Below, one piece after another: positions 23,939-33,212 of a stretch of DNA of 64,000 nt. Numbering within the stretch: the first letter of the stretch is position 1; every line of letters starts with the position of its first letter. Origin of the DNA: Anaerolineales bacterium (GTDB lineage: Bacteria; Chloroflexota; Anaerolineae; Anaerolineales; Villigracilaceae); the NCBI GenBank assembly GCA_014379595.1, contig JACMLM010000069.1, forward strand, positions 62,001 to 126,000, in the 5' to 3' direction. Under the pieces are notes generated by a model that saw only the letters and a program-made list of their open reading frames with translations, searched no databases and was not told the origin of the DNA. A program made the position numbers and the translations under genes.

Positions 23939-24742
23939 TTACCTCAACCGCTGACAATTTGGGCAAACATGTGTGCCGCGTTGACCAACTGTCAGTTTTT
24001 GTATCTTCGTGCCGCAAACTGCGCACGGTTCGTCGTCACGGCCATACACACGAAAATGATTTTGATAATCGCCGCCGCGATAAACCCAGTCTATGCTCGC
24101 GCCGTTGCGACGGATACCTTCTTTTAGCACAGCGCGGATCGCTTTATGTAATGCATCCGCTTGTTTTTGTGTAACATTATTTGATGCCGCCAACGGATGC
24201 AATTGCGCGATATGCAAACATTCATCGGTATAGATATTGCCGAGGCCGGCGATGAAAGTTTGGTCAAGCAGCAGCGGTTTTAAATAACGCTTGCGTGCTT
24301 GTAAATTCTCAAAGAGCCATTTTGCTGTGAAACCTGTTCCTAAAGGTTCAGGGCCAAGTTTACCAAGAATTTCTTCCGATTTGTTTGTAAGCCACACCCG
24401 GCCAAACTTACGCGTATCGTTGAAAGCCAGATATTTACGATCAGAAAGGTAAAGTAAAAGCCGATCATGTTTTTCTGGCTTAATTTTACCTGTTCTTATC
24501 ATTAAATCCCCGCTCATCCGCAAATGTATAAGGAGATTGTAACTTTCCAGGTTGATGATCAGGTATTTTGCACGACGGGAAACATCGAGGATCTTCTGGC
24601 CGATAATTTGTTTTTTGAACTGTAATGGGGAAGGAATTGCAAGCGTGCGTGCCCAACGCAAATCAGCGGAGAGAATGGTTTTGCCAACCAGTTCTGGTTT
24701 TATAGCACGGGCGATTGTTTCAACTTCAGGGAGTTCGGGCAT
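23939..24742 (-). CDS. mutM: Formamidopyrimidine-DNA glycosylase
   Basis: 267 residues. The N terminus MPELPEVETIARAI supplies the catalytic Pro1 and Glu2 after Met removal. The H2TH region includes LLDQTFIAGLGNIYTDECL. The C-terminal zinc finger has CAVC and CPNC (Cys4). It excises oxidised purines such as 8-oxoguanine and nicks the strand. It sits between prs and the membrane-anchored gene on the minus strand, with short gaps of 7 and 2 bases. An Nei-type specificity is less likely given the length and motifs. Confidence 0.96.
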   Translation of the reverse strand: MPELPEVETIARAIKPELVGKTILSADLRWARTLAIPSPLQFKKQIIGQKILDVSRRAKYLIINLESYNLLIHLRMSGDLMIRTGKIKPEKHDRLLLYLSDRKYLAFNDTRKFGRVWLTNKSEEILGKLGPEPLGTGFTAKWLFENLQARKRYLKPLLLDQTFIAGLGNIYTDECLHIAQLHPLAASNNVTQKQADALHKAIRAVLKEGIRRNGASIDWVYRGGDYQNHFRVYGRDDEPCAVCGTKIQKLTVGQRGTHVCPNCQRLR

Positions 24743-24749
24743 TTAGCTT

Positions 24750-25739
24750 TTACTCGTTAAACATCTCTCCAACGGAGCGGCCTTCATGAGCACGTTTAAT
24801 AACCTCACCCAATAGCGGAGCAACAGAGATGACCGTTAGACGATCTTTCAGGAAATTCATTTTATCGGCAGAGAGGGGAGCGGTATCCGTTGTAATAATA
24901 TGCTTAATGGGCAATGATGCCAAACGTTCGGCGCCATTCCGTGAAAGGATGGCATGCACAAAAGCAAGATACACATCCCGTGCGCCATTTTGTTTTACTA
25001 CTTCCACGGCCTGTGCGATGGAACCGCCTGTATCTACTTCATCATCCACGATGATGACATCGCGGCCATTGACCTCGCCGATCAAAGTCAATGCTTCGGC
25101 TTTCGAATCATTTCCGATGCGGCGCTTTTCAATGAAAGCAATCGGCATATCCATATCTGCAGCATAATTGCGGCCCTTCTTTGCAAAGCCAAGGTCGACT
25201 GAAACAACCACAGGGTCATGCATTTCAGAGCGCATATTTTTATTGATGTGATCAACAAGCAAACGGGAGGCGGTCAGTACATCTCCAGGGATGGAGAAAA
25301 AACCCTGCACCTGCCCTGCATGGGGGTCAAGAGTCATATAGCGATCTGCACCGGCAACTTCGATCATATCTGCGATCAAACGAGCGGTGATGGGCACACG
25401 CGGCTGATCTTTTTTATCGGAACGGCCATAACATAAGTATGGAACAACAGCTGTAATACGTGCCGCAGAATCCAAACGCAGGGTTTGGATCGTGATCAAC
25501 AATTCCATTAAGTTACGATGCACCGGCGATGAAGTAGTCTGGATCACGTATACATCTTGTCCGCGTGCACTGCCTTTTAATTTCACAAAAATATTCTCGT
25601 TCGGGAATTCGATCATCTCCCGGCCGCTAATGGGCAAGTCAAGATAATTTGCAATTTCCTGGGCAAGTTCCGGTGAACCTGAACCTGCAAAAAGTTTTAT
25701 TCCACCATACAATTTTAGATCATGGCTAAATTGACTCAT
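24750..25739 (-). CDS. prs: Ribose-phosphate pyrophosphokinase
   Basis: 329 residues. It makes PRPP from ribose 5-phosphate and ATP. The PRPP loop is VIIVDDEVDTGGS, the metal site is MTLDPHAGQVQGFF, and the N-terminal ELAQEIANYLDLP and FPNENIFVKL segments are typical. Two usual positions differ: the loop normally written YARQDRK reads YGRSDKK, and the PRPP loop reads DEVDTGG where DMIDTAG is common. These changes suggest a divergent class, not loss of function. AGGAG lies before the ATG. The gene overlaps meaB by 14 bases. Confidence 0.92.
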   Translation of the reverse strand: MSQFSHDLKLYGGIKLFAGSGSPELAQEIANYLDLPISGREMIEFPNENIFVKLKGSARGQDVYVIQTTSSPVHRNLMELLITIQTLRLDSAARITAVVPYLCYGRSDKKDQPRVPITARLIADMIEVAGADRYMTLDPHAGQVQGFFSIPGDVLTASRLLVDHINKNMRSEMHDPVVVSVDLGFAKKGRNYAADMDMPIAFIEKRRIGNDSKAEALTLIGEVNGRDVIIVDDEVDTGGSIAQAVEVVKQNGARDVYLAFVHAILSRNGAERLASLPIKHIITTDTAPLSADKMNFLKDRLTVISVAPLLGEVIKRAHEGRSVGEMFNE

Positions 25740-26748
25740 TATTCTCCTTCATCAATACCCTCACTGCTTCCCAGGGTGATATTTCTCTCTGAATGATTTT
25801 TTCAAGCACAGCGTCATATTGTTGCTGTGGAACATCCTGACGAAATCGACTCACTAATGCTTCACGAATCAACGCATCCAACTCGACCTCAAGCCTGGCA
25901 CGTTCCCGAACGGCCCAATCTCCGCTTTGACGTAAATGCGCCAAATGCTTTGCAATAGACTCTGCTAATTCTGTAATCCCTTTGCCTTCGGTAGATACTG
26001 TCCTCTTGATAGGAGGAATCCACATCGGCGCAGAAGATGAATCTTGTTTTGGAGCAGCTATCCGCATGGTTGAACCGTGATGTCTGAATACTCTTTCAGC
26101 TGGATGTGCAAGTTCAAGCATCGACTTTAATGCTTTCTCTGTATTCTCTACGCCGGGCCGATCTGCTTTGTTCACAACCAGAATATCGGCGATCTCAAGG
26201 ATGCCTGCTTTTATCGCTTGAATATCATCACCGAGGCCGGGCGCTTCCACAACCAAGGTTGTATGGGCGAGGCGAGCAATATCCACTTCACTTTGACCCG
26301 CACCTACTGTTTCAATAATCACAATATCAAAGCCGGCGGCATCAAATACCTGCGCCATATTTGCGGTGGATTGTGCAAGGCCGCCCAAGGAACCACGCGT
26401 TGCCATCGAGCGGATAAATACATCGGGGTCACCGGAAAGATCGCGCATTCGCACACGATCACCGAGCACTGCGCCGCCTGTGAACGGACTGGATGGATCA
26501 ACAGCAACAATCGCAATACGTTTGTTTTCAGTTTTCCGATAATGCAAAGCCAGTTGGTTCACAAGCGATGATTTACCCGTACCAGGTGAGCCTGTCACGC
26601 CGATCAAATGTGCTTTGCCAGTTTGCGGAAATAATTCGATTAGTGAAGCGCGACCTTCAGGTAGATTATTTTCTACTTGTGTTAGCAGGCGGGTTAACGC
26701 GAGTCTATCACCACTAAGAACAGCTTCAGAATATGTCATCAAATCCAT
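25726..26748 (-). CDS. meaB: Methylmalonyl-CoA mutase-associated GTPase MeaB
   Basis: About 340 residues. A SIMIBI-class G protein that protects and reloads B12-dependent mutases. Walker A is GVTGSPGTGKSSLVNQLA. AVDPSSPFTGGAVLGDRVRM, RSMATRGSLGGLA and the NKADRPG specificity motif are all present. A C-terminal dimerisation arm follows. The start is uncertain: ATGs at 26760, 26748 and 26739 are in frame and none has a clear Shine-Dalgarno. The B12-binding mutase subunit lies just upstream on the same strand, beyond a terminator-like hairpin. The stop overlaps prs. Confidence 0.93.
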   Translation of the reverse strand: MDLMTYSEAVLSGDRLALTRLLTQVENNLPEGRASLIELFPQTGKAHLIGVTGSPGTGKSSLVNQLALHYRKTENKRIAIVAVDPSSPFTGGAVLGDRVRMRDLSGDPDVFIRSMATRGSLGGLAQSTANMAQVFDAAGFDIVIIETVGAGQSEVDIARLAHTTLVVEAPGLGDDIQAIKAGILEIADILVVNKADRPGVENTEKALKSMLELAHPAERVFRHHGSTMRIAAPKQDSSSAPMWIPPIKRTVSTEGKGITELAESIAKHLAHLRQSGDWAVRERARLEVELDALIREALVSRFRQDVPQQQYDAVLEKIIQREISPWEAVRVLMKENNESI

Positions 26749-26757
26749 ATATAAGAA

Positions 26758-26791
26758 CAAAACACAGAGTATAAATTCACTCTGTGTTTTG
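26758..26791 (-). terminator. Hairpin between the mutase subunit and meaB
   Basis: CAAAACACAGAGT (26758-26770) pairs perfectly with ACTCTGTGTTTTG (26779-26791) around an 8-base loop, in a T/A-rich setting. It is either a terminator or a partial one that lowers meaB expression. Confidence 0.75.
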
Positions 26792-26802
26792 AATTTACCT
26801 TG

Positions 26803-27198
26803 TTAGGTTACAGCCAATCTGACATCACGAATGATGTCTTCAGTAGATGCTCCGGGACCATATACACCGGTCACGCCCATTTCTTTTAAACGATGCAGAT
26901 CTTCATCTGGAATGATGCCTCCAATAAAGACCTTTACGTGTGTTTGTCCGTTGTTGCGGAGCAATTCCAGAAGGCGGGGCGTAAGCGCCATATGCGCGCC
27001 TGAAAGAATAGAAAGCCCAACTACATCCACATCTTCCTGCAATGCAGCCTCGGCGATCATTTCCGGAGTTTGGCGCAAGCCTGTATATATCACTTCCATG
27101 CCGGCATCACGCAAAGCACGCGCCACAACTTTCGCGCCACGGTCATGTCCATCCAAACCGGGTTTGGCTACTAATACGCGTATCTTTTTTTCAGCCAT
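26803..27198 (-). CDS. Methylmalonyl-CoA mutase B12-binding subunit
   Basis: 131 residues, a standalone cobalamin-binding Rossmann domain. The base-off, His-on motif is [15 protein letters not shown] (DxHxxG). [11 protein letters not shown] and [20 protein letters not shown] complete the pocket. In split mutases this subunit pairs with a separate catalytic barrel, giving methylmalonyl- or related acyl-CoA isomerisation. The catalytic subunit is not in this window. GGAGG lies before the ATG. Proximity to MeaB supports the mutase role, but ethylmalonyl- or isobutyryl-CoA mutase is also possible. Confidence 0.92.
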   Translation of the reverse strand: MAEKKIRVLVAKPGLDGHDRGAKVVARALRDAGMEVIYTGLRQTPEMIAEAALQEDVDVVGLSILSGAHMALTPRLLELLRNNGQTHVKVFIGGIIPDEDLHRLKEMGVTGVYGPGASTEDIIRDVRLAVT

Positions 27199-27280
27199 GT
27201 TTCCTCCAAGGGATTGTTAACGTGATTATACTATGTATCACAAACTCTCCTCTAGACATATTCCCTATGATTCAAATTAC

Positions 27281-27313
27281 AAAAAACTGACGCATATCAT
27301 GCGTCAGTTTTTT
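27281..27313 (-). terminator. Terminator of ftsK
   Basis: A perfect 15-base inverted repeat (27281-27295 with 27299-27313) has runs of six A and T. It touches the ftsK stop codon. Confidence 0.92.
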
Positions 27314-29652
27314 TACATTCCATCATCTTTTGGCGGTACAGTTGGGCCATAATCCAGTATCTGCCGCATTTGAGTGGCACCTTCAGGAGGCCCAATGATC
27401 TTTTTATCTTCCATCATATCCACAATGCGTGACGCGCGTGTATAACCGATACGTAATCTTCTTTGCAGCATGGAAACAGAGGCGCGTCCTTCCTTGCGGA
27501 CGATTGCCACTGATTCATCATAAAGTGGATCACCATCCGATTTTTTGCCTTCGTCCCATAAATGTGATTGCTTAAGCGGTACATTTGTCGGCACTGACTC
27601 TGCGGGAGTACCTGCAACTACATTTGAACTTGCACCAGCTGCTTGAGTGCGCCAGTATTCCACCAGATTTTGAATTTCCTGATCTGAAACAAATACACCC
27701 TGCAAGCGTGCAGCGGATGCAGCATCCGGTGCTTGATATAACATGTCACCGCGGCCAAGTAATCTTTCAGCGCCGGGCTGATCGAGAATAACACGGCTAT
27801 CAGTATTTGATGCTACAGCAAAAGCGATACGTGCGGGGAAGTTTGCTTTGATGAGACCAGTCACAATATCTACTGATGGACGTTGAGTAGCAAGGATCAT
27901 ATGAATACCAGTGGCACGCGCCAGTTGAGCAAGACGTGTAATGGTCTTTTCAGTTTCATCTGGTGCGATCATCATCAGGTCAGCTAGTTCATCAATCACT
28001 ACAACCAGATAGGGTAACTTTTTCTGCCCTTGCAATTTCATCTTCGCGTTGTAATCAACGATATTACGTGAACCCACCTGCGCGAACATGTGATAACGCT
28101 TGTCCATTTCTCGCGTCATCCATTGCAGTGCGCCGATCACACGATCCATTTCAACAACAACCGGGCCAAGCAAATGCGGGATGCCGTTATATCCTGTCAA
28201 CTCGACGCGTTTGGGGTCAACTAAAACAAGACGTAGGTCATCCGGTGTGTTGAAAAGCAACATACAAGTGAGAATGGAATTTACACATACAGATTTACCA
28301 GAACCCGTTGTGCCTGCAATTAATAAGTGCGGCATACTTTCAATACTGGCAATAATAGGAAGCCCTGCAACATCACGGCCAAGTGCAAAATTCAAAGGCT
28401 TGGTATTGCGTGTATAGGTTTCACTCTCCAAAATATCACGCAAGGCCACCATGGCCATTTCTTCGTTTGGCACTTCAATACCCACATAACTATGGCCCGG
28501 CACAGGCGCTTGCATACGGATGCGCGGTGCAGCCAAAGCGAGGGCAAGGTCATCTGATAAGGATGCGATCTTGCTGACGCGGACTTTTGTTTTAACTCCG
28601 CCTCTAGTCTCAAGAAAGAGAGGCTCCACTCCGAATTGCGTGATCGATGGCCCGCGGCTGATCGCAACTACCTGTGCAGGCGCGCCAAACGATGCAAGTG
28701 TTTCTTCAATTAATCGCGCACGCTGCTGAATAAATTCTTCATTGATGGAAGGTGCATTGCCTGAATCGAGAATATCGCCGACCTTTGGCAGTGTATAGTG
28801 AATCACTGTCGAGCCGCTTATTGTGCGTGTGGGTTGGACTGTATTTGATGCAACCGATACTGTAACAGATGGAATGGCGGAAGAATCTATCGGCGTGAAT
28901 TCTTCTGTCAATGCCGTTCCTGTAGAGGAAACAGAAGCAGGATTCAGGTCCGTTTTTGATGCGATGGGTTTATTCAACCATATTCTTAATTTAGCTGATA
29001 AAGGCTCGAGCCAGAAGAATAAATCCTGCACTGGCTTATCGAACATCACTGCGATACCAATGATCAGCCATGCGAGCAAGGCAACAAATGCGCCGCCACT
29101 GCCCAGCCAGGACCAAAGCAAGCGTTGGAAGAGCCCACCAAGTGCGCCGCCACCTTTGCCTGTGAGCGCAATAGATTCTGCGGTTTCAGCTGTAGCGACG
29201 AAGCTATGTAAGACGGTGAGAAGTAAAAGGAAGAGAATGATTCCTCCAACTGCGCGTTCCAATGAAAGCGGAGGAATGCGTTCGATCTTACGGAAGACGA
29301 GCCACAAACCAAAAACCAATAATCCAAGCGGTAGAACATAAACCCCCCAGCCAAAAATTTGGGCAAGGAAAAAAATCGCGCCGCCAATAAGGGCAGAACG
29401 ATTGGCGGAAATTAATCCTAAAAGAATGATGATGCCGATAAATGCAAGAATGATACCGACTACATCAAGTTTACGTTCTGCTGAAAGTTGATCCCACAAT
29501 GACGGCCCACGAGGAGGTGGCGGCGGAGGTTGGCGATTTTTCCCCTTTGATGACGGTTTGCCAGATGGCGATTCTCCTTTTTTAGGAGGGATGATCTTGC
29601 CAGCAGGCTTTGTATTTTTCTTGGGTGGGGTGGATGGTTTTAGAAGAGGCAT
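27313..29652 (-). CDS. ftsK: DNA translocase FtsK/SpoIIIE
   Basis: 779 residues. A Lys/Pro-rich N terminus is followed by four membrane helices (about 62-215). A linker leads to the motor: Walker A IAGTTGSGKSVCVNSIL (about 450), Walker B YLVVVIDELADLMM and the arginine-rich RLAQLARATGIHMILATQRP. A C-terminal gamma winged helix (about 710-770) includes RRLRIGYTRASRIVDMMEDK and should read the polar chromosome sequences. It pumps DNA through the closing septum. No Shine-Dalgarno is visible; a TATATT ends 8 bases before the ATG, so it may be leaderless. Confidence 0.96.
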   Translation of the reverse strand: MPLLKPSTPPKKNTKPAGKIIPPKKGESPSGKPSSKGKNRQPPPPPPRGPSLWDQLSAERKLDVVGIILAFIGIIILLGLISANRSALIGGAIFFLAQIFGWGVYVLPLGLLVFGLWLVFRKIERIPPLSLERAVGGIILFLLLLTVLHSFVATAETAESIALTGKGGGALGGLFQRLLWSWLGSGGAFVALLAWLIIGIAVMFDKPVQDLFFWLEPLSAKLRIWLNKPIASKTDLNPASVSSTGTALTEEFTPIDSSAIPSVTVSVASNTVQPTRTISGSTVIHYTLPKVGDILDSGNAPSINEEFIQQRARLIEETLASFGAPAQVVAISRGPSITQFGVEPLFLETRGGVKTKVRVSKIASLSDDLALALAAPRIRMQAPVPGHSYVGIEVPNEEMAMVALRDILESETYTRNTKPLNFALGRDVAGLPIIASIESMPHLLIAGTTGSGKSVCVNSILTCMLLFNTPDDLRLVLVDPKRVELTGYNGIPHLLGPVVVEMDRVIGALQWMTREMDKRYHMFAQVGSRNIVDYNAKMKLQGQKKLPYLVVVIDELADLMMIAPDETEKTITRLAQLARATGIHMILATQRPSVDIVTGLIKANFPARIAFAVASNTDSRVILDQPGAERLLGRGDMLYQAPDAASAARLQGVFVSDQEIQNLVEYWRTQAAGASSNVVAGTPAESVPTNVPLKQSHLWDEGKKSDGDPLYDESVAIVRKEGRASVSMLQRRLRIGYTRASRIVDMMEDKKIIGPPEGATQMRQILDYGPTVPPKDDGM

Positions 29653-29879
29653 AACTTGTAAATATAAAGTTTCTAATTATTGATAGGGAGTTACGCGTTA
29701 TGTTAAAGATGATGTTAAATTATTATAGCACAAATGGTCTGTTTTCTTTACAAGGGATCGCATAATGGTTAAGAAAAACGTATCAAATTTTCCATGATTT
29801 TTGCGAAAAATTAAGTGATTTTTTAAACAAGCGATAAGGTACAATTGCATCGCGTTATTACTATTTCTCAAAAAACTTG

Positions 29880-29936
29880 TCATAGAGAACACAAAGTTCT
29901 GAGCTTTTTCTCTGTGATCTCAGTGGCTAATCTCGC
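29880..29936. repeat. Degraded inverted repeat upstream of rnz
   Basis: CATAGAGAACACAAAGTTCTGAG faces CTCTGTGATCTCAGTGGCTA (quoted in part). The arms are only partly complementary. The 296-base gap between ftsK and rnz otherwise shows only A/T-rich promoter-like sequence. It looks like a further family of short intergenic elements. Confidence 0.35.
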
Positions 29937-29948
29937 AAGGACTCCATA

Positions 29949-30869
29949 TTGTTTGAAATACTTTTTCTTGGCACATCCGCTTCCGCGCCTTCTGCAAAAC
30001 GCGGGCTTTCAGGTCAGATCGTTTCTCATAATGAGTATCGTTTTCTTATCGATTGCGGCGAAGGGACACAAAGACAGATCCTGCAATCTGGAATTGGCTT
30101 TAAACGTCTGACGCGTATCTTATTAACGCACGGCCATCTTGACCATATTCTTGGGCTGGGCGGATTACTTTCCACATTCTTAAGATGGGAAGCTATCGAA
30201 GAACTTGAAATTTTCGGCGGGCGCAGTACACTTGACCGCGTGCAAACACTTTTGTATGATGTGGTGCTGCGCGGCAACAAACCTCCCATGCCTTTAAAGT
30301 TGACTGAGATCAAACCTGGTGTTATCTTCGATGAAGATGATTTTACAGTCACTGCATTCCCCGTGACACACCGCGGGCCAGATTGTATGGGATATGTTTT
30401 TGAAGAAAAAGCACGCCGTCCTTTCCTTTCACAAAAAGCGGATGAACTCGGTGTACCGTTCGGGCCTGAACGCCGTGACCTGGTTGCCGGCAAGGAAATT
30501 ATCCTAGCTGATGGCAAACGCATCACTTCAGATGATGTGCTTGGTCCGTGGGAGAAGGGTAGTAAATTCGTCGTTGTGGGGGATGCCGGTAGAACAGATA
30601 ACCTGATCGAGGTATGTAAAGATGCGGATGGTCTTGTCATCGAATCCACATATCTGGATGAAGAAGCAGATATGGCAAAGCAATTCTCACATTTAACTGC
30701 CCGAATGGGTGCGGAACTTGCGTTAAAAGCAGGGGTTAAGAAGCTAATTCTGACGCATATTTCGCGTCGTTACCGTGAAAAAGATGTGATTGCCGAGGCG
30801 CAATCCGTTTTTCCTAATACAGTTGTAGCACGTGATTTTGACAACTATCAAATTAAGAAAGAAATATAA
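29949..30869 (+). CDS. rnz: Ribonuclease Z
   Basis: 306 residues from a TTG at 29949, with AAGGA upstream. A metallo-beta-lactamase-fold endonuclease that trims tRNA 3' ends. It shows LGTSASAPSAKRG at the N terminus, the HxHxDH motif in LLTHGHLDHILGLGG, VTHRGPDCMGYVF, GDAGRTDNLIEVC and the C-terminal HISRRYRE. The two tRNA genes of the window are consistent with need: tRNA-Arg lacks an encoded CCA, so 3' processing by RNase Z would expose the discriminator base. It is followed by pfkA after 5 bases. Confidence 0.95.
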   Translation: MFEILFLGTSASAPSAKRGLSGQIVSHNEYRFLIDCGEGTQRQILQSGIGFKRLTRILLTHGHLDHILGLGGLLSTFLRWEAIEELEIFGGRSTLDRVQTLLYDVVLRGNKPPMPLKLTEIKPGVIFDEDDFTVTAFPVTHRGPDCMGYVFEEKARRPFLSQKADELGVPFGPERRDLVAGKEIILADGKRITSDDVLGPWEKGSKFVVVGDAGRTDNLIEVCKDADGLVIESTYLDEEADMAKQFSHLTARMGAELALKAGVKKLILTHISRRYREKDVIAEAQSVFPNTVVARDFDNYQIKKEI

Positions 30870-30874
30870 ATAAA

Positions 30875-31849
30875 ATGGCAGAAAAATTTACAATAGGGGT
30901 CTTAACTTCAGGCGGAGACGCACCTGGTATGAACGCAGCTATCCGTGCTGTGGTTCGCACTTCCCTGGCTAATAACATGAACGTCATTGGTATTAAGCAT
31001 GGATACGAGGGCTTGATCAATGGAGAGTTTGAAGCGATGGAGGCACGCGCTGTTGGTAGTATCTTACAGCGTGGTGGAACAGTATTGCTCACCAGCCGAA
31101 GCAAACGATTCATGGAGGCATCCGGTCAGCGTGATGCCATCCGTAGAATGAATGAGGCAGGCATTGATGCTTTGGTCGTGATCGGGGGCGAAGGTTCGAT
31201 GAACGGCGCGTATGCGCTTTCGCAAAAAGGTGTAAAGGTCATTGGCATTCCTGGCAGTATCGACAATGATCTGTGGGGAACAAACATGGCGATCGGTACG
31301 GATACAGCGATGAATACGATTATGGAGGCCGTGGATAAATTACGCGATACGGCGTCATCGCATCAACGCGCGTTTTTGGTTGAAACCATGGGGCGCAATT
31401 GTGGATATCTTGCCGTGATGGCAGGCATTGTCTGTGGTGCGGAAATGGTCTTGATTCCTGAAGTGCCTGTAACAAGTGAAGAAGTTGCGACAACTGTGGA
31501 AGATGCTTATCAGCGCGGAAAAACCCATGCGATCATCATCAATGCTGAAGGTTCTGGCATTAGCACTACTGATCTTGCCGAAAAAATTGACAACATGGAT
31601 CTGGGTTTTAAAACACGCATGACCATTCTTGGTCATATTCAACGCGGCGGTTCACCAACTGCATATGACCGTCTGCTTGCTTCGCGAATGGGAGTGAAAG
31701 CTGTAGAAGCATTGGTTGAAGGTACACACGGGGTTATGACCGGACTAAGAGGCAAAGGCATTGATTTTATTCCCCTTGTAGATGTGATCAGCAACAAGCG
31801 CAACGTGAATATGGAGTATTATCATATGGCGAAGGTATTGGCGAGATAA
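30875..31849 (+). CDS. pfkA: 6-phosphofructokinase
   Basis: 324 residues, close to bacterial PfkA. It has TSGGDAPGMNAAIRAVVR at the N terminus, the catalytic loop GIPGSIDNDLWGTNMAIGTD, METMGRNCGYLAVMAG and GHIQRGGSPTAYDR. The glycine after the GG(D/E) position (IGGEGSMNGA) favours ATP over pyrophosphate. The usual Asp of GGDGS, which contacts Mg-ATP, is Glu here, a conservative change. It forms a two-gene unit with rnz. Confidence 0.93.
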   Translation: MAEKFTIGVLTSGGDAPGMNAAIRAVVRTSLANNMNVIGIKHGYEGLINGEFEAMEARAVGSILQRGGTVLLTSRSKRFMEASGQRDAIRRMNEAGIDALVVIGGEGSMNGAYALSQKGVKVIGIPGSIDNDLWGTNMAIGTDTAMNTIMEAVDKLRDTASSHQRAFLVETMGRNCGYLAVMAGIVCGAEMVLIPEVPVTSEEVATTVEDAYQRGKTHAIIINAEGSGISTTDLAEKIDNMDLGFKTRMTILGHIQRGGSPTAYDRLLASRMGVKAVEALVEGTHGVMTGLRGKGIDFIPLVDVISNKRNVNMEYYHMAKVLAR

Positions 31850-31868
31850 AAGAAATTAATAAGTAAAG

Positions 31869-31905
31869 AAAAAGGCCGTTGGAAATAAATCCCAACGGCC
31901 TTTTT
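31869..31905. terminator. Terminator of rnz-pfkA
   Basis: AAAAAGGCCGTTGG (31869-31882) pairs with CCAACGGCCTTTTT (31892-31905). It can serve both convergent transcripts. Confidence 0.93.
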
Positions 31906-31934
31906 CTATTTACTTCTCACTTCTTTATAATCAA

Positions 31935-33212
31935 TTATCGACTGCTCATCACTTCACCTACTCCGTGCAAACGCATATCGAGCAATTGCTGGAGGGTGAG
32001 ATGTTCGCCATATTTTTGCCTCATCTCGCGGATAAAGCGTGGGGTGACGCGATGAATATTCAATTCAACAAGTTCATCCGTTGGAATGTTATCAAAACCT
32101 AACTCACGCAACTCGCGCACATACTTTGGATTGACATTGTGAATTCGCATCTCAACTAATTGGTCTGCATCTACATCTTTCAAGCCAGCTTCTTTCATCT
32201 CAGCGATATATCTTGCTGTGACGTTGTGAATGCCCAACTCTATGAGATCGTCAATGTCAAAGTTATTAATCCCAAAATCACGCAAGGCTTTCAGGAAGTC
32301 GGGACTGATATCATGATTGCTTAGTTCTACAAGGTCATCTACATCCAGGTCTTTGAAACCGAATTCGCTCATTTGCGCAATAAACTCAGGGGAGACATCG
32401 TGATTGCTTAATTCAACAAGATCGTCAACATCCAGATCTTTGAATCCGAGTTTTTGTAACTTTGCAATGAACTCGGGAGAAACGTCGTGCTTGCCTAATT
32501 CAACAAGGTCGTCTACATCGAAGTCCTTGAAGCCCATTTTTCTTAGCTCGGCAATATATTTCGGGGACACGCCATGGTTACTCAATTCAATGAGTTCATC
32601 TGTATCCAGATCTTTCAATCCAACTTCCCGCATTTCGTTGATGAATTTGGCAGAGACACCGTGATTGCTTAGCTCGACAAGTTCGTCTACATCGAAATCT
32701 TTCAAGCCTGCAGCACGTAACTCTGAAATATATTTTGCAGAAACATCATGGATTCCCAATTCAATTAGTTCATCTATATCCAGATCATTGATACCTAGCT
32801 CACGTAATCCGCGAATATAACGAGGAGTGATATCGTGAATACGTAAGTTAATCCATTCGCTGACTCCATCTGGCTCCAAACCCAATGCCAGGATTTCATT
32901 CACGTATTCTGCTGTAATGCGATGTTCGCGCATTTCCTGCACATCGCTTAAAGTGACATGGTCAACACCGGCAGCTTTGAGTGCAGCAAGTAACTCAGAT
33001 GCACGAGCTTCACGCCCGGATGACGAAGAAAGTGGACTGAGCGGTTCCAGAGGTGGAATCGGCGGAATGGGAGGAACAGGCATCAGCGAGTCTGAAACGA
33101 GTTCTTCATCCACTACTTCCAAAGCTCTAAAAAGTTCCTCGCCTTCTGCAGCGGTGATCTTACCTTCTGAGATCATGTCTAAAATCATCATACGTTCTTT
33201 GGTTCCATTCAT
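31935..33212 (-). CDS. Tandem 27-residue repeat protein with SHOCT-like N terminus
   Basis: 425 residues. Residues 1-32 form a SHOCT-like helical pair (MILDMISEGKITAAEGEELF). A Pro/Ser-rich linker follows, with PPIPPIPPLEPLSPL. From about residue 95 to the end there are eleven full 27-residue repeats and a partial twelfth. The unit consensus is H-(D/G)-(V/I)-(S/T)-P-x-(Y/F)-I-x-E-(L/M), then G-(F/L)-K-D-(L/F)-D-(V/T)-D-(E/D)-L-(V/I)-E-L. The central units are the most alike at the DNA level, which suggests recent expansion or conversion. The fold should be a helical solenoid. The start overlaps the DUF2089 gene by 4 bases, so the two are coupled. No catalytic motif is seen. Confidence 0.75.
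   Translation of the reverse strand: MNGTKERMMILDMISEGKITAAEGEELFRALEVVDEELVSDSLMPVPPIPPIPPLEPLSPLSSSSGREARASELLAALKAAGVDHVTLSDVQEMREHRITAEYVNEILALGLEPDGVSEWINLRIHDITPRYIRGLRELGINDLDIDELIELGIHDVSAKYISELRAAGLKDFDVDELVELSNHGVSAKFINEMREVGLKDLDTDELIELSNHGVSPKYIAELRKMGFKDFDVDDLVELGKHDVSPEFIAKLQKLGFKDLDVDDLVELSNHDVSPEFIAQMSEFGFKDLDVDDLVELSNHDISPDFLKALRDFGINNFDIDDLIELGIHNVTARYIAEMKEAGLKDVDADQLVEMRIHNVNPKYVRELRELGFDNIPTDELVELNIHRVTPRFIREMRQKYGEHLTLQQLLDMRLHGVGEVMSSR

Noticed and set aside
27199-27280. Possible cobalamin riboswitch before the B12-binding subunit
   Set aside because: The upstream space is only about 80 bases of A/T-rich sequence before the ftsK terminator; no B12-box or long leader is present.
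30026-30649. 207-codon open frame antisense to rnz
   Set aside because: It lies wholly inside rnz, has Ser/Pro-rich composition typical of antisense shadows and no ribosome site.
31935-33212. 81-base direct repeats considered as a CRISPR or DNA satellite
   Set aside because: The repeats are in frame, vary mostly at third codon positions and encode a regular protein unit; there are no unique spacers.
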